Part shown: piece after piece, positions 1-13,300 of the stretch | Layout: each line of letters starts with the position of its first letter | Position numbering within the stretch: position 1 is the first letter of the stretch | DNA from: Daphnia carinata | Taxonomy: Eukaryota > Arthropoda > Branchiopoda > Diplostraca > Daphniidae | Direction of reading: 5' to 3' | Assembly: GCF_022539665.2 (NCBI RefSeq) | Contig: NC_081335.1 | Location: 1,736,001 to 1,800,000, forward strand | Length of the DNA stretch: 64,000 nt | Position numbers and translations under genes: made by a program | Notes under the pieces: generated by a model | Told to the model about the DNA's origin: nothing | The model's database searches: none | What the model saw: only the letters and a program-made list of their open reading frames with translations

Positions 1-2420
1 TTTTTTTTCTCTTTTCCCACTTTGTGTTGTATAGCTAAAGCACAACCAAAAAACCCCATAACTTTAGACAGCTTTACGATCCCACGTGATTACTGCAGCG
101 GAGAATGTGCCATGGCCGTGCCGCGCGCGCCGGGGCCTTCCCGTAACGATTTTTTTTTTCTTTCCTTGCCTTGGTTTTCTTTTTTTTTTTTTTTTTTTTC
201 TGTGTTTTCCCCATCAGATGCTCGTGTTTTGGGCTGGTCAGGCGAACTGAGTTGTTGCATTTGTTGTTGTTTTGGCCTCGGATGATAAATATAGGAGAAA
301 AAAGAACACTACGCATCGCATAATAATTACACAAGCCGTTTTGTTTTTGTGCGTTTTTCGTTCGTTAAATATCGCCATACGTCAAACTGGACAAGCGACT
401 AGCGCCGCGGGATAAGAATGTATTTGAACGAAAGCGTCCTGTTAGTATGTAGAAATGCGGAGGGAATCCCCATTATGGAGTTTTGAAAACACACGCTGAT
501 GTAAGCCGCTTAACCCAAAACGAATATTGGAGGAGACTTGAATAAAAAAAAAATCGTTGGCCGGCTTGCCCAATAGAAGTGTGTGAAGAGCACAAAAGAG
601 ATTTTCATCCTCAATTTGAAATGGGGTCCTGGCGCCTTTTGACCTTCTTGTTCGACTGGAACCACGGAAAAGTTTGGTCGGAAAGGTTTTTTTCTTTTTC
701 TTTTTCGTCTTGCCATTGACCCAACTGCCCTCCTTATACCTCTGTCCATCTCAGTTCCTTGTACAGTTTTATTGGTCCTCTTTTTCTTTTCCTGACGACA
801 GGCGTCCAAGACTTTTCCAAGTGCCGACAATTACAACATGGTTGGCATTATTTTTTTTTTTTCTTTTACCCCTCTTTAAACTCTCTTCTCCAATTTTTCT
901 TGACCTCCACAAACGGATGAGAAAGGAAAGAAAAAACAGAACCAGAAGAAGAGAAAATGTAAGGCAAAAGGCCCCGTTTGGTCACGCGTTCTCATAGCCT
1001 CGGCGGCTCCGGCGGCTAAGAATCGGAAAATTGAGAATTAAAAACGAAAAAAAAAAAAAAAAAAAGTAGGGCAATAATATTCGGATAAAGAATGGAACTT
1101 TCTCTAGGCAATTTGATGTTTTTGTGTTTTTTAAATTTTTATTGGCTGCGGTTTTCTCTCGGCTCTTTCCTTTTCTTTTCCAGTAAGTTTTTTTTTTTTT
1201 TTTCGTTCGTCGTCTGGCTTATGCTTTATAACATAGAGCGAACAGAAGAGGAAAAAAACAAGGAATTGATCTCTTAACCCACTAGGATTGACTCAGTCTG
1301 ACGGAGGCAGCGGGTTAGAATTTTGTTTTTCTGCAGGATCTTAACAATCGATTTCTAGCGCTCCCAACAAAACGACAAGAAATGAGAGAAACGAGTCTTA
1401 AAAATGGGAAAAATGAGAAGGATGTTGTGGGCCTCGTGCCCTCCCACCCCACCGCCTACCCTCTTTCTCCCCCCCCCCTCCTCCCCCCACTCTTCGTGGC
1501 TTCCGCTAGACTTCCGCTCGGATCGATGACAGCGACTGTCCGGATTGGTTGGAACAGGCAGCGCAATGTCAATCCTCCCCAACCGCCCACGGTTTTCGTA
1601 CACAAAGGAAGCGTTCGATCAGCTTTTCAAGTTACGTACGTAACATGTAACCATAGCAGCGGCGTCGCGACGCGCATAGGCGGAGCTTGTGAAACGATCG
1701 CGTGTCTAGCGTGTTCTTTTTTCTTTCATAAGCGTGGGGGCAAAAAGATCCTTTAAGTTAAACCGGTTTTTGTTTTCCCTTTTTGTTTTTATCTCGATGT
1801 TATAGTATTACGAAAAACAAGACGAATTGATTTTGATAATAATGACAAACTACTACAAGAACGAGTGCCAGGTGCAAAATCGCGGCTGTGGAGGCCAAGT
1901 GCCTTCAAACAAAATGTTGATGATTTTTTCAGATAGATAAACCATACCAATGGCCTCGAGTCTCAAATGAGCTATTTGTTATAGCCTTCATTAAGACGAT
2001 TGAGAGAGAGAGACGAGAACGAAACAAAAGATATTGTTATGGTTTGGCACGTTACTACCGGTTATTATCGGCCGGCCAGTGTGGACAATCATTAAAAAAG
2101 AAGTTATGATTCAAGAGGAAGTCTAAAGTCACCTGAAACTGTCAATGGCCGGCAGCTGCGGTCTCGCGTTTCGTTTTTTTTTTCTCTATCAAATGAATCG
2201 ACACTTTAAACAAACAACACACGCACTTAACAGAGTCTGGAATTTTCATGGCTCAGCGGACGCCATGACAACGGAGAGAAATTTCTTCACCGGAATTTTT
2301 TCTCTCTTCATTTTTGTTTTGTAAGAGCTACAATTTTTTAGCTGCGTCCGTTTGGCGTTGCAGCCAAAAACTGAAACCGACGATGAAATAGGACGTCAGG
2401 CAAATACTTAGCGTGTATAC

Positions 2421-2444
2421 TATATATATATATATATATATATA
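2421..2444. repeat. (TA)n microsatellite
   Basis: About twelve uninterrupted TA units in the DNA downstream of Scr. Confidence 0.9.
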
Positions 2445-3683
2445 ATCCCGACTCCCCCCTCCGTTCTTTGAGACCCCGTCGTCAATTTAATACGACCCAG
2501 CGAGTGTTGAATGTAATGTAATGGAAAGATATTGTGCGTTGCCCGCTGTACGTGTGTCTGTCGTTATAGTTCTTAATGGCTTACAGCGCGGAGTGCACGC
2601 ATGTGTGTGTATTGCGGTCGTGCAAGATGGCGTCCCCCTCTCCCTGCAATATTCACGTTGGCATCTGGTGCCAGATCACTTTTTTTTTTGCTATGCTTCT
2701 ATCGGCTTCCTTTTTTTTTTTTCTAAACCACTTTAAAAGAAGAATGAAAAATGTTACGAAATTTTTCATTTTCAAAGATCCACTTGAGTGCAAACTTTTC
2801 TGATGACAGCGTTGGGTTGACACAGATGAACTATTTCGTCGCCCCACCTTGTTTGTTTCTTTGCTTTTCATATTGTTGTTGGGAAATAATTTAAATATTT
2901 ATTTCTCTTAGAAAACGAGAAAATAACGGGGAAATTGTCCCTTAAGTTTTTCCTCGTGATTTGAACTGCTGAGTTTTGTACGAGACTTGAATATTCAAAA
3001 TTTAACGGTAAAAGCTTGATGCGATATTGCTGCGTAAAGTCGGTCACCCAACTTTGTCCTTTCGTTTGCTTTTTAATTCTTAACCTTCGAGGTTATAAAC
3101 GACATCAACTCTTATACCAATTTTGGTTTTCAACAAAATCGCTCTAAGGTTCGGCCTAAGGACACGGGCATTTCATTTGAAAGAGGCCTAATATTTTACT
3201 TAAAGACCGATTTAAACACGAAAACTACAAGCGTTTGATTTTAGTTTTAAAAAGAATTCGTACCTGTATTCGAAGATGTGACGTGGTTCTCCATTTAACC
3301 AAGATTTCCAAGTTGACAAGCTCTAAACGATGGGAAGCCGTTTGACGAACAACCTTTACGTCAGTGTGCGGGACGGTAAGTGGTGGTCGGTTGACGTGAA
3401 ATGGGAATTCACGCTAGGACAGAGCCCGAACGTCGGTCAAGAAGTAGGGAGAAAAGAATAAACGAAACGAACGGAGACGAGAACAAAATAAAAAAAAAAA
3501 AAAAGAAGCCGAATAAGAAGAGGGAAAAGGAAACTTTTGGAGAGGGAAAACACGTCTCACCGATCGGTCGGTCTCTGTAACACAAACCTTCCTCCCTCTT
3601 TCCTTCTCCCCCGTGTTCCCTTCGAAACGTTTTGTGGCAGCAGCGCACGCAGCGACTGTACTATGCGAGACTGACTGTGAAGC

Positions 3684-3704
3684 GAGAGAGAGAGAGAGAG
3701 AGAG
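3684..3704. repeat. (GA)n microsatellite
   Basis: About ten GA units. Further short GAGAGA blocks follow near 3,774-3,783. Confidence 0.85.
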
Positions 3705-6556
3705 CTCTGTAGAAGAAGCGGCAACGGCGGTGTAATAGCAGCGGCGGCGGCGACGACCATCGACGAAGCAATCGAGAGAGAGAGCGCGCAGCGATAGAAC
3801 GTAACCCAAGGTTTTTTTTTTTTTTTTTTTTTGTATATATATGTATGTCTGGCCTCCCTCTCTTTCCCCACCTCCGTTTTCTCTATTCCCCCCCCTGTGC
3901 TTCGGTGTAGGCTATATGTTTCCATAGCGTTGAAAATTCCAACTAACAAGGACGAGCCACAAGCGAGCGAGCCAAGGGAGGTTAGAATGGAAGAGCAGTA
4001 AAATTTATAGCCTATACGAATCTTCTGCTAGTCTCCCTCCGCCTTCCCCCCTCCAGCTCTTCTCTGTGTATGCGAGCCCCGTTTTCGACCTCCTCTCTTG
4101 TAACAATCCTCCTCCACCATCTTCTTCTTGTGCTCTCTCCATATTGCTGCTGCTGCTATTGCTGGAATCTCTTTTGATTATGCGCGATTTAGAAGTCAAA
4201 CTTTTCTTTCTTTCTTTTTTAACGAGAAGAAAAAGGGACAGCCGTATGCTGGAGGACAAGTCTCAGCGGGTGGTGACGGTGGAGCAGACCGGAAGAAACA
4301 TCTTTTCTTATTTTTTTTTTTCTGTTTTTTTTTTTTCGTGGCGAAGTTCTTTCTACGTTGTTTTAAGTGACGTCATCCACCGTAAATTGCCTTTTCAAAC
4401 TTGTCGATAACGTTGATTTTTCAAATGATCTCTTCCGTTGAACTTGAAACATGCGCACTTTCTTTCCGGGCAAAGAAAATGTACAAAAGAATAACGCGTG
4501 AGAGGCCTCTAATTGTTTTATTTCCTATTTTTCTAGATTTTACGTATGATGTGCCAGTGCGGTGGTAGTCGAGACGGTGTAAAAAGGAAGTCGTAAAAAT
4601 AAAAACATTGTCGGAGGTTGACTGTGTGTATTCACGTAAAGTCCAGGAGCTCACTGTCTCTCGTACAAACGCGCACGCAACACAGCTGATTAGTTCTTAA
4701 ATAACTCTTTAAATTGTGTTAGTAGCGGTCTATATATATATATATTTTTTTTTTTATAACGCAGCCATAGTTGGTCCGGCTCGACACTGACTTTTTTTTT
4801 TTCCCATCCATTTTTACAGTTAAAACACACGCAAAGTGATGCTAGCAGGAACTGTGAAAGGTTAGTCGGTTTCGTGTCGGTCACTCGCTGTTCTCGGTCC
4901 ATAACAGTCGGCAGGGTAATAGAAGAAAAATGGGTAAGAGAATCGGGACGAATGATGAATGGCATTGTCACGCATAGCACACTGTGTGTTTGTCTGGTGT
5001 TCTGCGATAGCATCAGTTGCCTGCCGCTAAGCGCGTGTGTGATTGCGTAGTCAACCTGTTTTTTTGGTCGATATTTATTTTTTTGCGTGTTTATTTATGT
5101 AAAACCTTTTTCCCGAGTTGAACTGTCGTTTCGTTTGAAGTTCAGGACAAAGGAAAAAAAAACCTGGTGGAAGAAGAGAGGAAATAGATGTAGGAGGATG
5201 TCGATGCATTTGTGGCTCAGCGCCATTGTTTTATCGATTGTTCCGCTTTCGTTGTGGAAACTGGTAACACACCAGACGAAAGACAAAAAAAAGTGAGGCG
5301 CAACTAGATAAGGGACAAATGTGATATAAATGGCGATAGCAAAGTATTCCCAGCTGTTTGTTTCTCTACTCATTTTGAACCCGCCTCTGCTGCTTTCCTA
5401 TTGGTGATTCAACGCCATCTTGGATTCAGGTTGATGTTTAAAAAGTGTCGCACAGAGCAGCATCTGTGGGCGTGATACAAAACTAGGTATAGGTTTTACT
5501 CCTGTTTTTCAAAAAATTCAACTCCATCGTCTTTTACGCTCGCGTAGTGATGGCGAGGATCGAAATCGTATCATTTTTACTTGACGTACAGTTCGACAAT
5601 TATGTACGGAAATTTGCGTCATCTGTTGGGCTTTTTGAATACGATCGCACGCTTCGTTTTCATCCCAGTAGATGTCTATCTGTTATGGGAAGCGCCTTTG
5701 AATTTCGCTTGCACATTTTGGTTAAATTTTATTTATTTATTTTTAAAAATTCTTTTTCTATTTTTTGCTTTGAGAAGATTTCTCCTTCTGCATTCAAGTT
5801 GGATGACCTCAAACTTTAAAATGCAATGCAAATGATAGTGCAGAGTGTTTGATGTTCTTTCTTTTACTTTGGAGGGTACTTTTCTCCGTACAAGCCCGAA
5901 AACGTCCGGACTTTGGAACACAACTGGATTGCGATAAAGCCACAAATAACTCCTCGTGACCAACACCGCAAAAGGTTTTCTTGTAATTTTCCCCTTATTT
6001 CCTTTCTCATCCTCTACCCTCAGTCTCTCTATACTTACACTCTCTTGTTTGTTTTTCTTGTTTACTTTATCGCTTAGTGAGCGCAGAGGGAACCCGAGTA
6101 GGTTAGATGGAATTGAAATTGGTCGCGTGGTATCTATTTCTGGCCGTTTCGTGTCACTCTGTGTCGTTCCTTCCCCGTTCTCGAATAAGAAACTCTTATC
6201 AATCGTTATTCAAATTCAAAATGCTTTTATTTTATTCCCGTGTTTTGTTTTTGTTTTCTACCCGTTTTTTTTTTTTTTACCATGAAATGTCGTCGGTCGC
6301 TGTATTTATGTCTATCGTGGCATGAATAAAAGAGCAAGTCACTCGACATCAACCCAGTTCTTTGGCAGAAGCGAAGAAGGAGGTGGGGGACGTTCTTAGG
6401 ACGAAGACGACGAGCAAGTATATAAGTACATCAATGACGATTGGCGCCGCACCGTTGCCGAAAATAGATTGGCCAGGTGAGGATAAATGACAATTGATTT
6501 GGAAGCATTTCGTTTCAAGTCGAAGACGAAAAGAAAAAAAAAAAGCTTTGTTGCAT

Positions 6557-6579
6557 GAATTTTCATTGAATGAAAATTC
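6557..6579. other. Perfect 23-bp palindrome
   Basis: Two 11-bp arms (GAATTTTCATT and its exact reverse complement) flank a single central G. It could be a dimeric transcription-factor site or a chance cruciform; no function is assigned. Confidence 0.8.
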
Positions 6580-9500
6580 GTACGTCTTGCTTGTTGGTCC
6601 TTCGGTACGCTTGATTAAGGCAAGGTATTAGAAAGGGGAGAAAAGGGCTGGTAATCAATGTCACAAAATGACTGGCAAGCAAACTAACGACGTCGATCGA
6701 GATTTACATGGCTTTTTCTTTTTGTCGTCTGAATATAGTAGCGGAACAGTCGTTGAGGTAAAGGGGTACTACTCATTATACGCGTGTATCTAGGAACTGG
6801 AAAGTTGTTGCAAGATCTTTTTTTGTTGTTTGAATTCGTCGTCTTTTTTTATTCACTTGTTTGGTTCGTTCGTGGAGCGGACTGAATGAGGAAACGATCA
6901 AGGGATCAGTTGGTTGCTGCAGCCCTCTGTTGGTGGAAACACCAACTTCTTTTCTGTAGATCCTGTAAAAGAAGCCTCGCTGAAAATCAAAACACCGACT
7001 CAAAACAATGAAACAACGCATGCAGGAAATGGATACCGACTGGAAATAGATTGGCTTTTTAGGCAGGCCGACAGAGGAAGGCGAAGGGGATATTAGGTTG
7101 TCGGCTGGAACAGATTCATCTCGATTTTATAACGTCTCTAAGGAAATTTTTAGCTTCCTGCCTGTTGTTGCTGTTGTTCTAACTCCTTTTGGTTCTTTCC
7201 CGATTTTTGTTTTCCCGTGTGCTTCTTTTTGCACTAGCTGGCGTCATCAGGACGCGCTTGTTTCCTTGTTTTGGCTTTGTCCGCTTCTTGTTTCTCGTAT
7301 TCGCGATCGTATTCATGATCGCACGATATGGCTTTGCCAATCACCGACAGTGGATATCAAACTTAACTTGGGCGGCTAAATTAAATCCTGTGCTTTGGCG
7401 GAAGCTGGCGGGACATCTACCTATATAGTTAAAAGAAAAAAGAAAGGAAATTTCCCGCTGCCGATGGCCAGATTGAACAAACTTTTTGTGGGTGCAAAGT
7501 CCAATAGGAAAACCAAACGCCATCGCCTTATGGTTGCGGAGATGCATATAGGACAAGTCTAAGAACCGGTTATGGTACCGTATGTTTGTTGATCCGTGTA
7601 TTGTATATAGCGTACAACAACAGGCCGTCCTGCAAATAAGCCGGCACTCATCACCCATCTCGCTCCAAGTTTTTTCTACTCTCCCCCTTATTTTTTTTCC
7701 CTCTTTTCACTTCCTAAATATCCGAGGATATATATCGTTATGTATTTATACTGTCTGGCTACGGTATGTTTTACTCTTTACTCTTTCAAAACATCAAAAT
7801 GTTGGTTTGTGAGGGGATTGTTGCTTTTGGAAAAACAAACCGCGCGCAACAAGCACGAGGTCAAAGCTACGTGATCACTTGGTCATCGTTTTCAGGAACG
7901 GCTCCCGTATTCTTATTTACGTTTCTTGCTGTTCTACACACTGAAATACCAAACGGACAGGGGAGCAAAAAAAAAAAGGAAGGAAAGGGAGTTCAATCGA
8001 AAAGCGGAAGACGTAGGGTGTCATCGGCCTGGTGATTGTGTTTTCTTCTCGGCCGCAAGAGTCGCAAGCACGCGTACTCTTGTGTAGCAGTAGTTGTATA
8101 ACTGGGAAGACGCTGGGACACAGAAGCATCTGTCGAGTTGTCTTTCATCGAGACTTTTGTCGCTGCTCGCGTCGGAACTCGGCTTGTGTCTGTTGGCTTG
8201 TTGAACCATCGTCGCTGTAGCACTAGGTTAGAGAAGTGGACCAAGTAAAAACAGACCAGCAGGAAAACGAGCTGCTGCGTAGCTTTCTGCTGTTTGGTTT
8301 AAAAACTACCACACGACTACTAAACACACATAGATGGGCATGACAAAACAGCGAACGGGTGTGTATACCGTCCTGCTAAAAGAATGCTCCAGTGAACATT
8401 TTGAATTCTGACCGACGGAGCAATAGGAAACTCTTTTTTAATGCCTTATTTTTGGTGCAACATTTTTCCTGGCATACCTGTAGTAGTAGGGCATTTCATT
8501 CATTACCGTTTTTTCTTTAAATCAACTCGAGCAGGCTTGAACGTGCTGACGGAGTCTTCACGGAAATAGCCGCCGAAACGGTGAAGTTGTTATTGCCTTT
8601 TGTTTGTTTTTTTCTTTTACGAAAATCGCCTTCTGTTGAATGCGACTTGAATTTCTTTCTGTAAAATGCGGATGAGAAAAGGTAACACGATAACTCGGAA
8701 TTATTATTATAATTAGAATTAATTATTATGGGGCAATAAAACAGCGCTCAAATGAATACGTACACACACATACACACATAGTATTGAAATAAATTTTTCT
8801 CGGGAAATAGAATGGACAACACGAAACAAAAGAACACACCAAAATAGCTGGGGAAAGAAGAGACGAATTGAACCAACAAAAAACAATACAGGTGCAAATG
8901 AGTTTTGCGTTTTTTTCTTTTTTTTTTCGTTTTGTTTTTGTTTTTCTTGTGTAGGATGATTCTCATAGAAGTCTGAGGTCACCAAAAAATCATGGACTAA
9001 AAAAAAAACGAAAAGAACTTCGAAAGGGAAACAACTATATAATAGTAATAATAATACGGCGTACAACGGTGCACGATATTCAACACACGGTAATCAAACG
9101 CAAAAGAAACCAAACAGAAATCGACGGTCACAATTGTAAAAAAAGAAAAAAAGGGAGCTGGGAGGTTGTGTCAATTTCAGTTTGAGAAACCGAACGCGAA
9201 AAGAGCAGCACAGCCAGTGTGTTTTAAGTGTATGTACTCTATATATAATAGCGAAATAAAATATAAAAAAACAGGTGAAACTAGTGTAAAAGGTCGCCTG
9301 CCGCATCGGTTTGTTGTGTCCGTGTGTGTAGTAAGAACAATCAATAGCGAGAAAAAAAAATAGAAACAGTGAAAAAAGATGAGGCGAACAGGAAAACGAG
9401 TGCGAAAGTCTGAGGGTATGTGTGGCTTGAATGGGCCGCACAGCTGGTTCGGTTTCCATGGCAACACGTTTTTGTGTTTCACTTTTTATGCTCTGTCCGT

Positions 9501-10224
9501 GCATTCTTATGTCATTTTTTGCTTTCCCCGTTTTCGGTTTTTTTTTTCTCTAATTTGATCTAGTATCGTGAAAATGCCCGTCGGGAACGCTGAATTAGTA
9601 AACATTCCCGATATAAAGTCCAGGCATATTCCCGTCAGATTCTTTTTCGACTTCCCCCCCAAAATTACGTCTACTATACACATCCATCTGCATGACATGG
9701 TAATAATAAATAATGGAAAAGAAGAAACTTTGCGATTGACCCTCACACACATTCACATACCGGTATTTTTACACCGCAGGCTACTGTATAAATGGGCAGT
9801 AAAAGAGAGAAGATGACGACATGGAGGAGGAACAACAACAAAAGGTCTATGTATGTATAATATCGTTCAACCCGCACTTCAAACTCACGGGTGGATCATT
9901 GAGGGATGAAAAAAAAAGGTTTCCTTTTGCGCTCTGTCCTCCAGTTTCGTTCTGATCTCGATCGAAAATCTCAACAAGGAACGGCAATATCTACGCATAC
10001 GTAATGAAGCGTTCTTTTCTTTTTTCTATCTTGTCAACTATGACGCTTTTCTTTAAATTTTTGTACATTAAGTCGTGCGAAAAATGTTTTGCAGCAAACG
10101 GCAAAAGGACTTAAGTTGTACTTGGAGAGTCTTTAGCGCCTCGACCCATGTCGACCGTTTCTTCTTTTTTTTTAAATCTATATCTTTTCTTAATGATCCG
10201 ACTCTCTCATTCTGCATCCATCCT

Positions 10225-10310
10225 TTATTGGGTAGAGGCTGCTGACGATCCGTATTGGTAGTAGTCGCCGGGTCCTATAGGTGCACTAGTAGGGTAGAAC
10301 CCGTCCTGCG
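10225..10310 (-). CDS. Scr: Scr coding exon 5, C-terminus
   Basis: The acceptor TATAGCTAG|CGCAG fits the phase-1 donor of exon 4. The exon encodes [20 protein letters not shown], then a short Ser/Ala tail and TAA. This is the only frame open across the exon, and the Tyr-rich composition resembles Hox C-termini. An AATAAA hexamer (10224-10229) overlaps the stop codon; whether it is the poly(A) signal is uncertain. Confidence 0.78.
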
Positions 10311-13300
10311 CTAGCTATATCTTGTGATCACCTGGTAACAACGTCCAACAAAAAATATCGGTTAAAATTCTGAAGATTTCAACAACAACAACAAAAAATG
10401 GCTATACCACCGTGACCCCATTTGGGTCAGGCAAGAAGATTGTTTTATTTATTTTCTTACCAGTCAAGTCGGCCATCGTTAAATGATGATGGTGATGGTG
10501 CGCGTGGTACATCATGGGGTGCTGGTGCATCATATTCATGGTGGCGATCTTGTGCTCCTGCATCATCATCATCATAATGGATGGAAAATTGCTCGTTAAA
10601 AATCAATATTCGGAAAACGAAAGTTCTTCCCCCCCCCCTTCCTCCCGTCAAAACAAAACACAAAAACTGTGTTGTCTACTTTAAAACTAGATAATTTGGT
10701 ATCGTATTATTGGTTTGAACGGCGCCAACCTTCTTCCATTTCATGCGCCGGTTCTGGAACCAGATCTTGATTTGCCGCTCCGACAGGCAAAGACTGTGCG
10801 CAATCTCGATCCGCCTCCTCCGCGTCAGGTAGCGATTGAAGTGGAACTCTTTCTCCAGTTCCAGAGTCTGGTAGCGGGTGTAGGACGTCCTCTGGCGTTT
10901 CGTCTCACCATTGGCGTTGACTGCGTCTGTTCGATTTTTAAAAAAAAAGAATTTTTAGCGAATTAATTCAGCACCGTGTTTTCTTTCGTTGGATCTTTCA
11001 CTGGTTCATTAGCTTGTATCCTCTATGTTTCGGAAACATTACCCAAATGTTAAACACAAAATTTCTATTATTTCAAAGTCTTTGTTCTTTTGCTGAACTT
11101 CCGGAAGTTCACCGTGTTCAAGCCAACGGTCAATACGTAATCAGATGAAAACTTAAGAGAAAAAAAGGGAGGGCCACAGGAAATGCGCAGTCACATCGCC
11201 CAGGTGGTATCGCTTCCGTTCTATAGTTTTCAATATTTTATAATAATGCCACGTTAACAGAGACCGTTTTCTTAAGGGACTGTTCCTTTTCTTCGTTTAA
11301 AACAGAGTCGGCTAAAATAGCTTATTTGCCTCTTTTTCTATTAAAGAGCCTCCGATACGTCGGCTTTCCGTTTCGGTGTCTCATTGCGACGCATGTGGAG
11401 TAACCGTCCGCTATCGGCACAGAGATGCCGAGGTACATGTCTGAGTGGCTACCAACACCAAACCGGGTACCCTTGGTTTCTTCATCTTGTTCTTCTTTGG
11501 TCGTGACAATTTCCATTTTTACTTTTTTTCTTCTTTTCTTTTCTTTCGTTTCCCTTATTCTTTGTGAGTGGGGGAGGGGGTTGTCAACCTTTTTTTTTTT
11601 TTTTTTGAAGGAAGGGAAAATGAAATTCATAAGATCCCTGCGCGCACACGTTTACCACCACGAAAGAAACCAGCTTCCGGAAACTTTCTGCTAAAGGTGT
11701 CCATTTCTTGAAGTCACCCCCGCGTACACCGCCCCCCCCCCCCCCCCTCACTTTTTTTTCCAGCTCTTCAAATATGAGAAATTGTAGAACATTTTTTTCG
11801 TGCCTTATTGTCCTCTTGAGCAGCTCCTTTTCATTGCAGTGTTCATATTTTCAATGCCTCGCTTCTGATTTTAATCACTTTAGCAAAACTTGTTGATTGT
11901 TAATCTTTTGTGTGGCTCGTATTCGTCATTGAAACATTTTCAAATCCTTTTAAAGCGTTTCAATGGTATTCGCTTGTGGTTTATAAACACGAAAATTCAA
12001 TCAAAAGATAAAAAGAAACAAGAAAAAAAAGGGTCTACTGCATTTTTTTGTGTGGATTATCTGCTCGGATAATGTACTTGTGGTGCGTACGTACACGAGC
12101 AGAATCGTCAACGCATGTTCACGGAATCTACACGAAAATTGATAAATGCCCACGTACGTCGCGCAACTGCTGACTTGAATGAACAATTTGCTGTTAATCT
12201 ACTGGAGCGCTGATGGAGTAGTAAGAAGGTAGAGATAGGGTGGGCATTGCTTGCGTCCCTACTGCGTGCACTGTACATTATACAGGGCTAGATTTAGGCC
12301 TCCTTTCGGTAACACGAGTACGCTCCTTTTGCCAGCGCTTCATTCTCAATTTCTTGTGTTTGAAAGAGATGTACAGGAAAACTCGTTGAATTCCAAGCAC
12401 GCGTTTTTCCACAGTGGCGGTGCCTTTTGTACGTATAACCACGTCTCTTGCGTGGCATCGGGAAAGCAGAACTTGGACGCGGAGTGATTGATGTAAAAGG
12501 AACTTTAATAACCAGTTGATTGGCACATCATGTGGGGAGAGAATGACGGCGAGCGCTTTCTCATTACATCAATGGCGAGTGCGTATTATAATAGTACCTG
12601 GAAATCGGGTAATTATTTTTCTTTTTCTTTAAACTATTCATCTCCACCGAGAGAAGTTCGTGCATTCGCCAAAGAAAAATAGTCGAGGTTCTTGTTGTAC
12701 AGGCCTATAGGACTATCGTTAATCGTTGTGCTGTTCCGAATTCGAAACGTGTTTATGTTGATATGGAGTGGTATATAGAACTACGGTAGTCTTGGCAAAT
12801 GGACGGGCCGTAAACAAATAAATGGCTGGCTGAAGAGTGGTGGTAGTTGGTTAAGACTGTTGCAAAACAGGGCCATAAAGTTTTTTACGACGGCTCGTAA
12901 ATGTCATTCAAAAGGCAAACCATCATGTGTGATGTTCCATCTGACAAAATCCAGGCTAGAAAGAGAAAAAAAAGGAACCTTTTTTTCTCCATATGTGTCT
13001 CTCTCTTTTTTTTTTTGCCATCGTTTTCTATGCCTAATATCAAGGATAGCCATCGCTGTGTGCGTCTGAAAGGTCAAGGCGACCTCAATTTAAGAATAGG
13101 CGAAAAAAAAATCTATTGTTATGCGGAACGCGGAAAAAAAAAGAAACTGAGTTAAGTTGCAAAGGTTGAAGAAGAAAGATGATGTCGAAGAGAATGCCAA
13201 TGAGACAGAATTCCGTCATTCGGCGGTGGTTTGCTGCAGCTATTTGCGAAGTGCCAGTGCGAAATGGAATAACTACTGGCTAGCTATTTAGCTGGCCCGC

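Larger units (their letters stand above)
1..10224. other. Intergenic DNA downstream of Scr
   Basis: No gene can be supported here. Open frames of 60-136 codons occur on both strands. They are driven mostly by A/T homopolymers that read as poly-Phe or poly-Lys, and none shows a domain or splice structure I recognise. The stretch is AT-rich with microsatellites and a few palindromes listed separately. In arthropods this interval separates Scr from Deformed and usually holds mir-10. I looked for the mature mir-10 sequence on both strands and did not find it, so it may lie beyond the left edge. Regulatory elements for Scr are plausible but not demonstrable from one sequence. Confidence 0.7.

Noticed and set aside
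4731-4745. TA-rich stretch as a TATA box
   Set aside because: It is a simple TA microsatellite, with no gene start nearby.
1-10224. mir-10 expected between Dfd and Scr
   Set aside because: The mature sequence was not found on either strand by eye. The closest match, near 6955-6970 (TGTAGATCCTGTA), does not fit.
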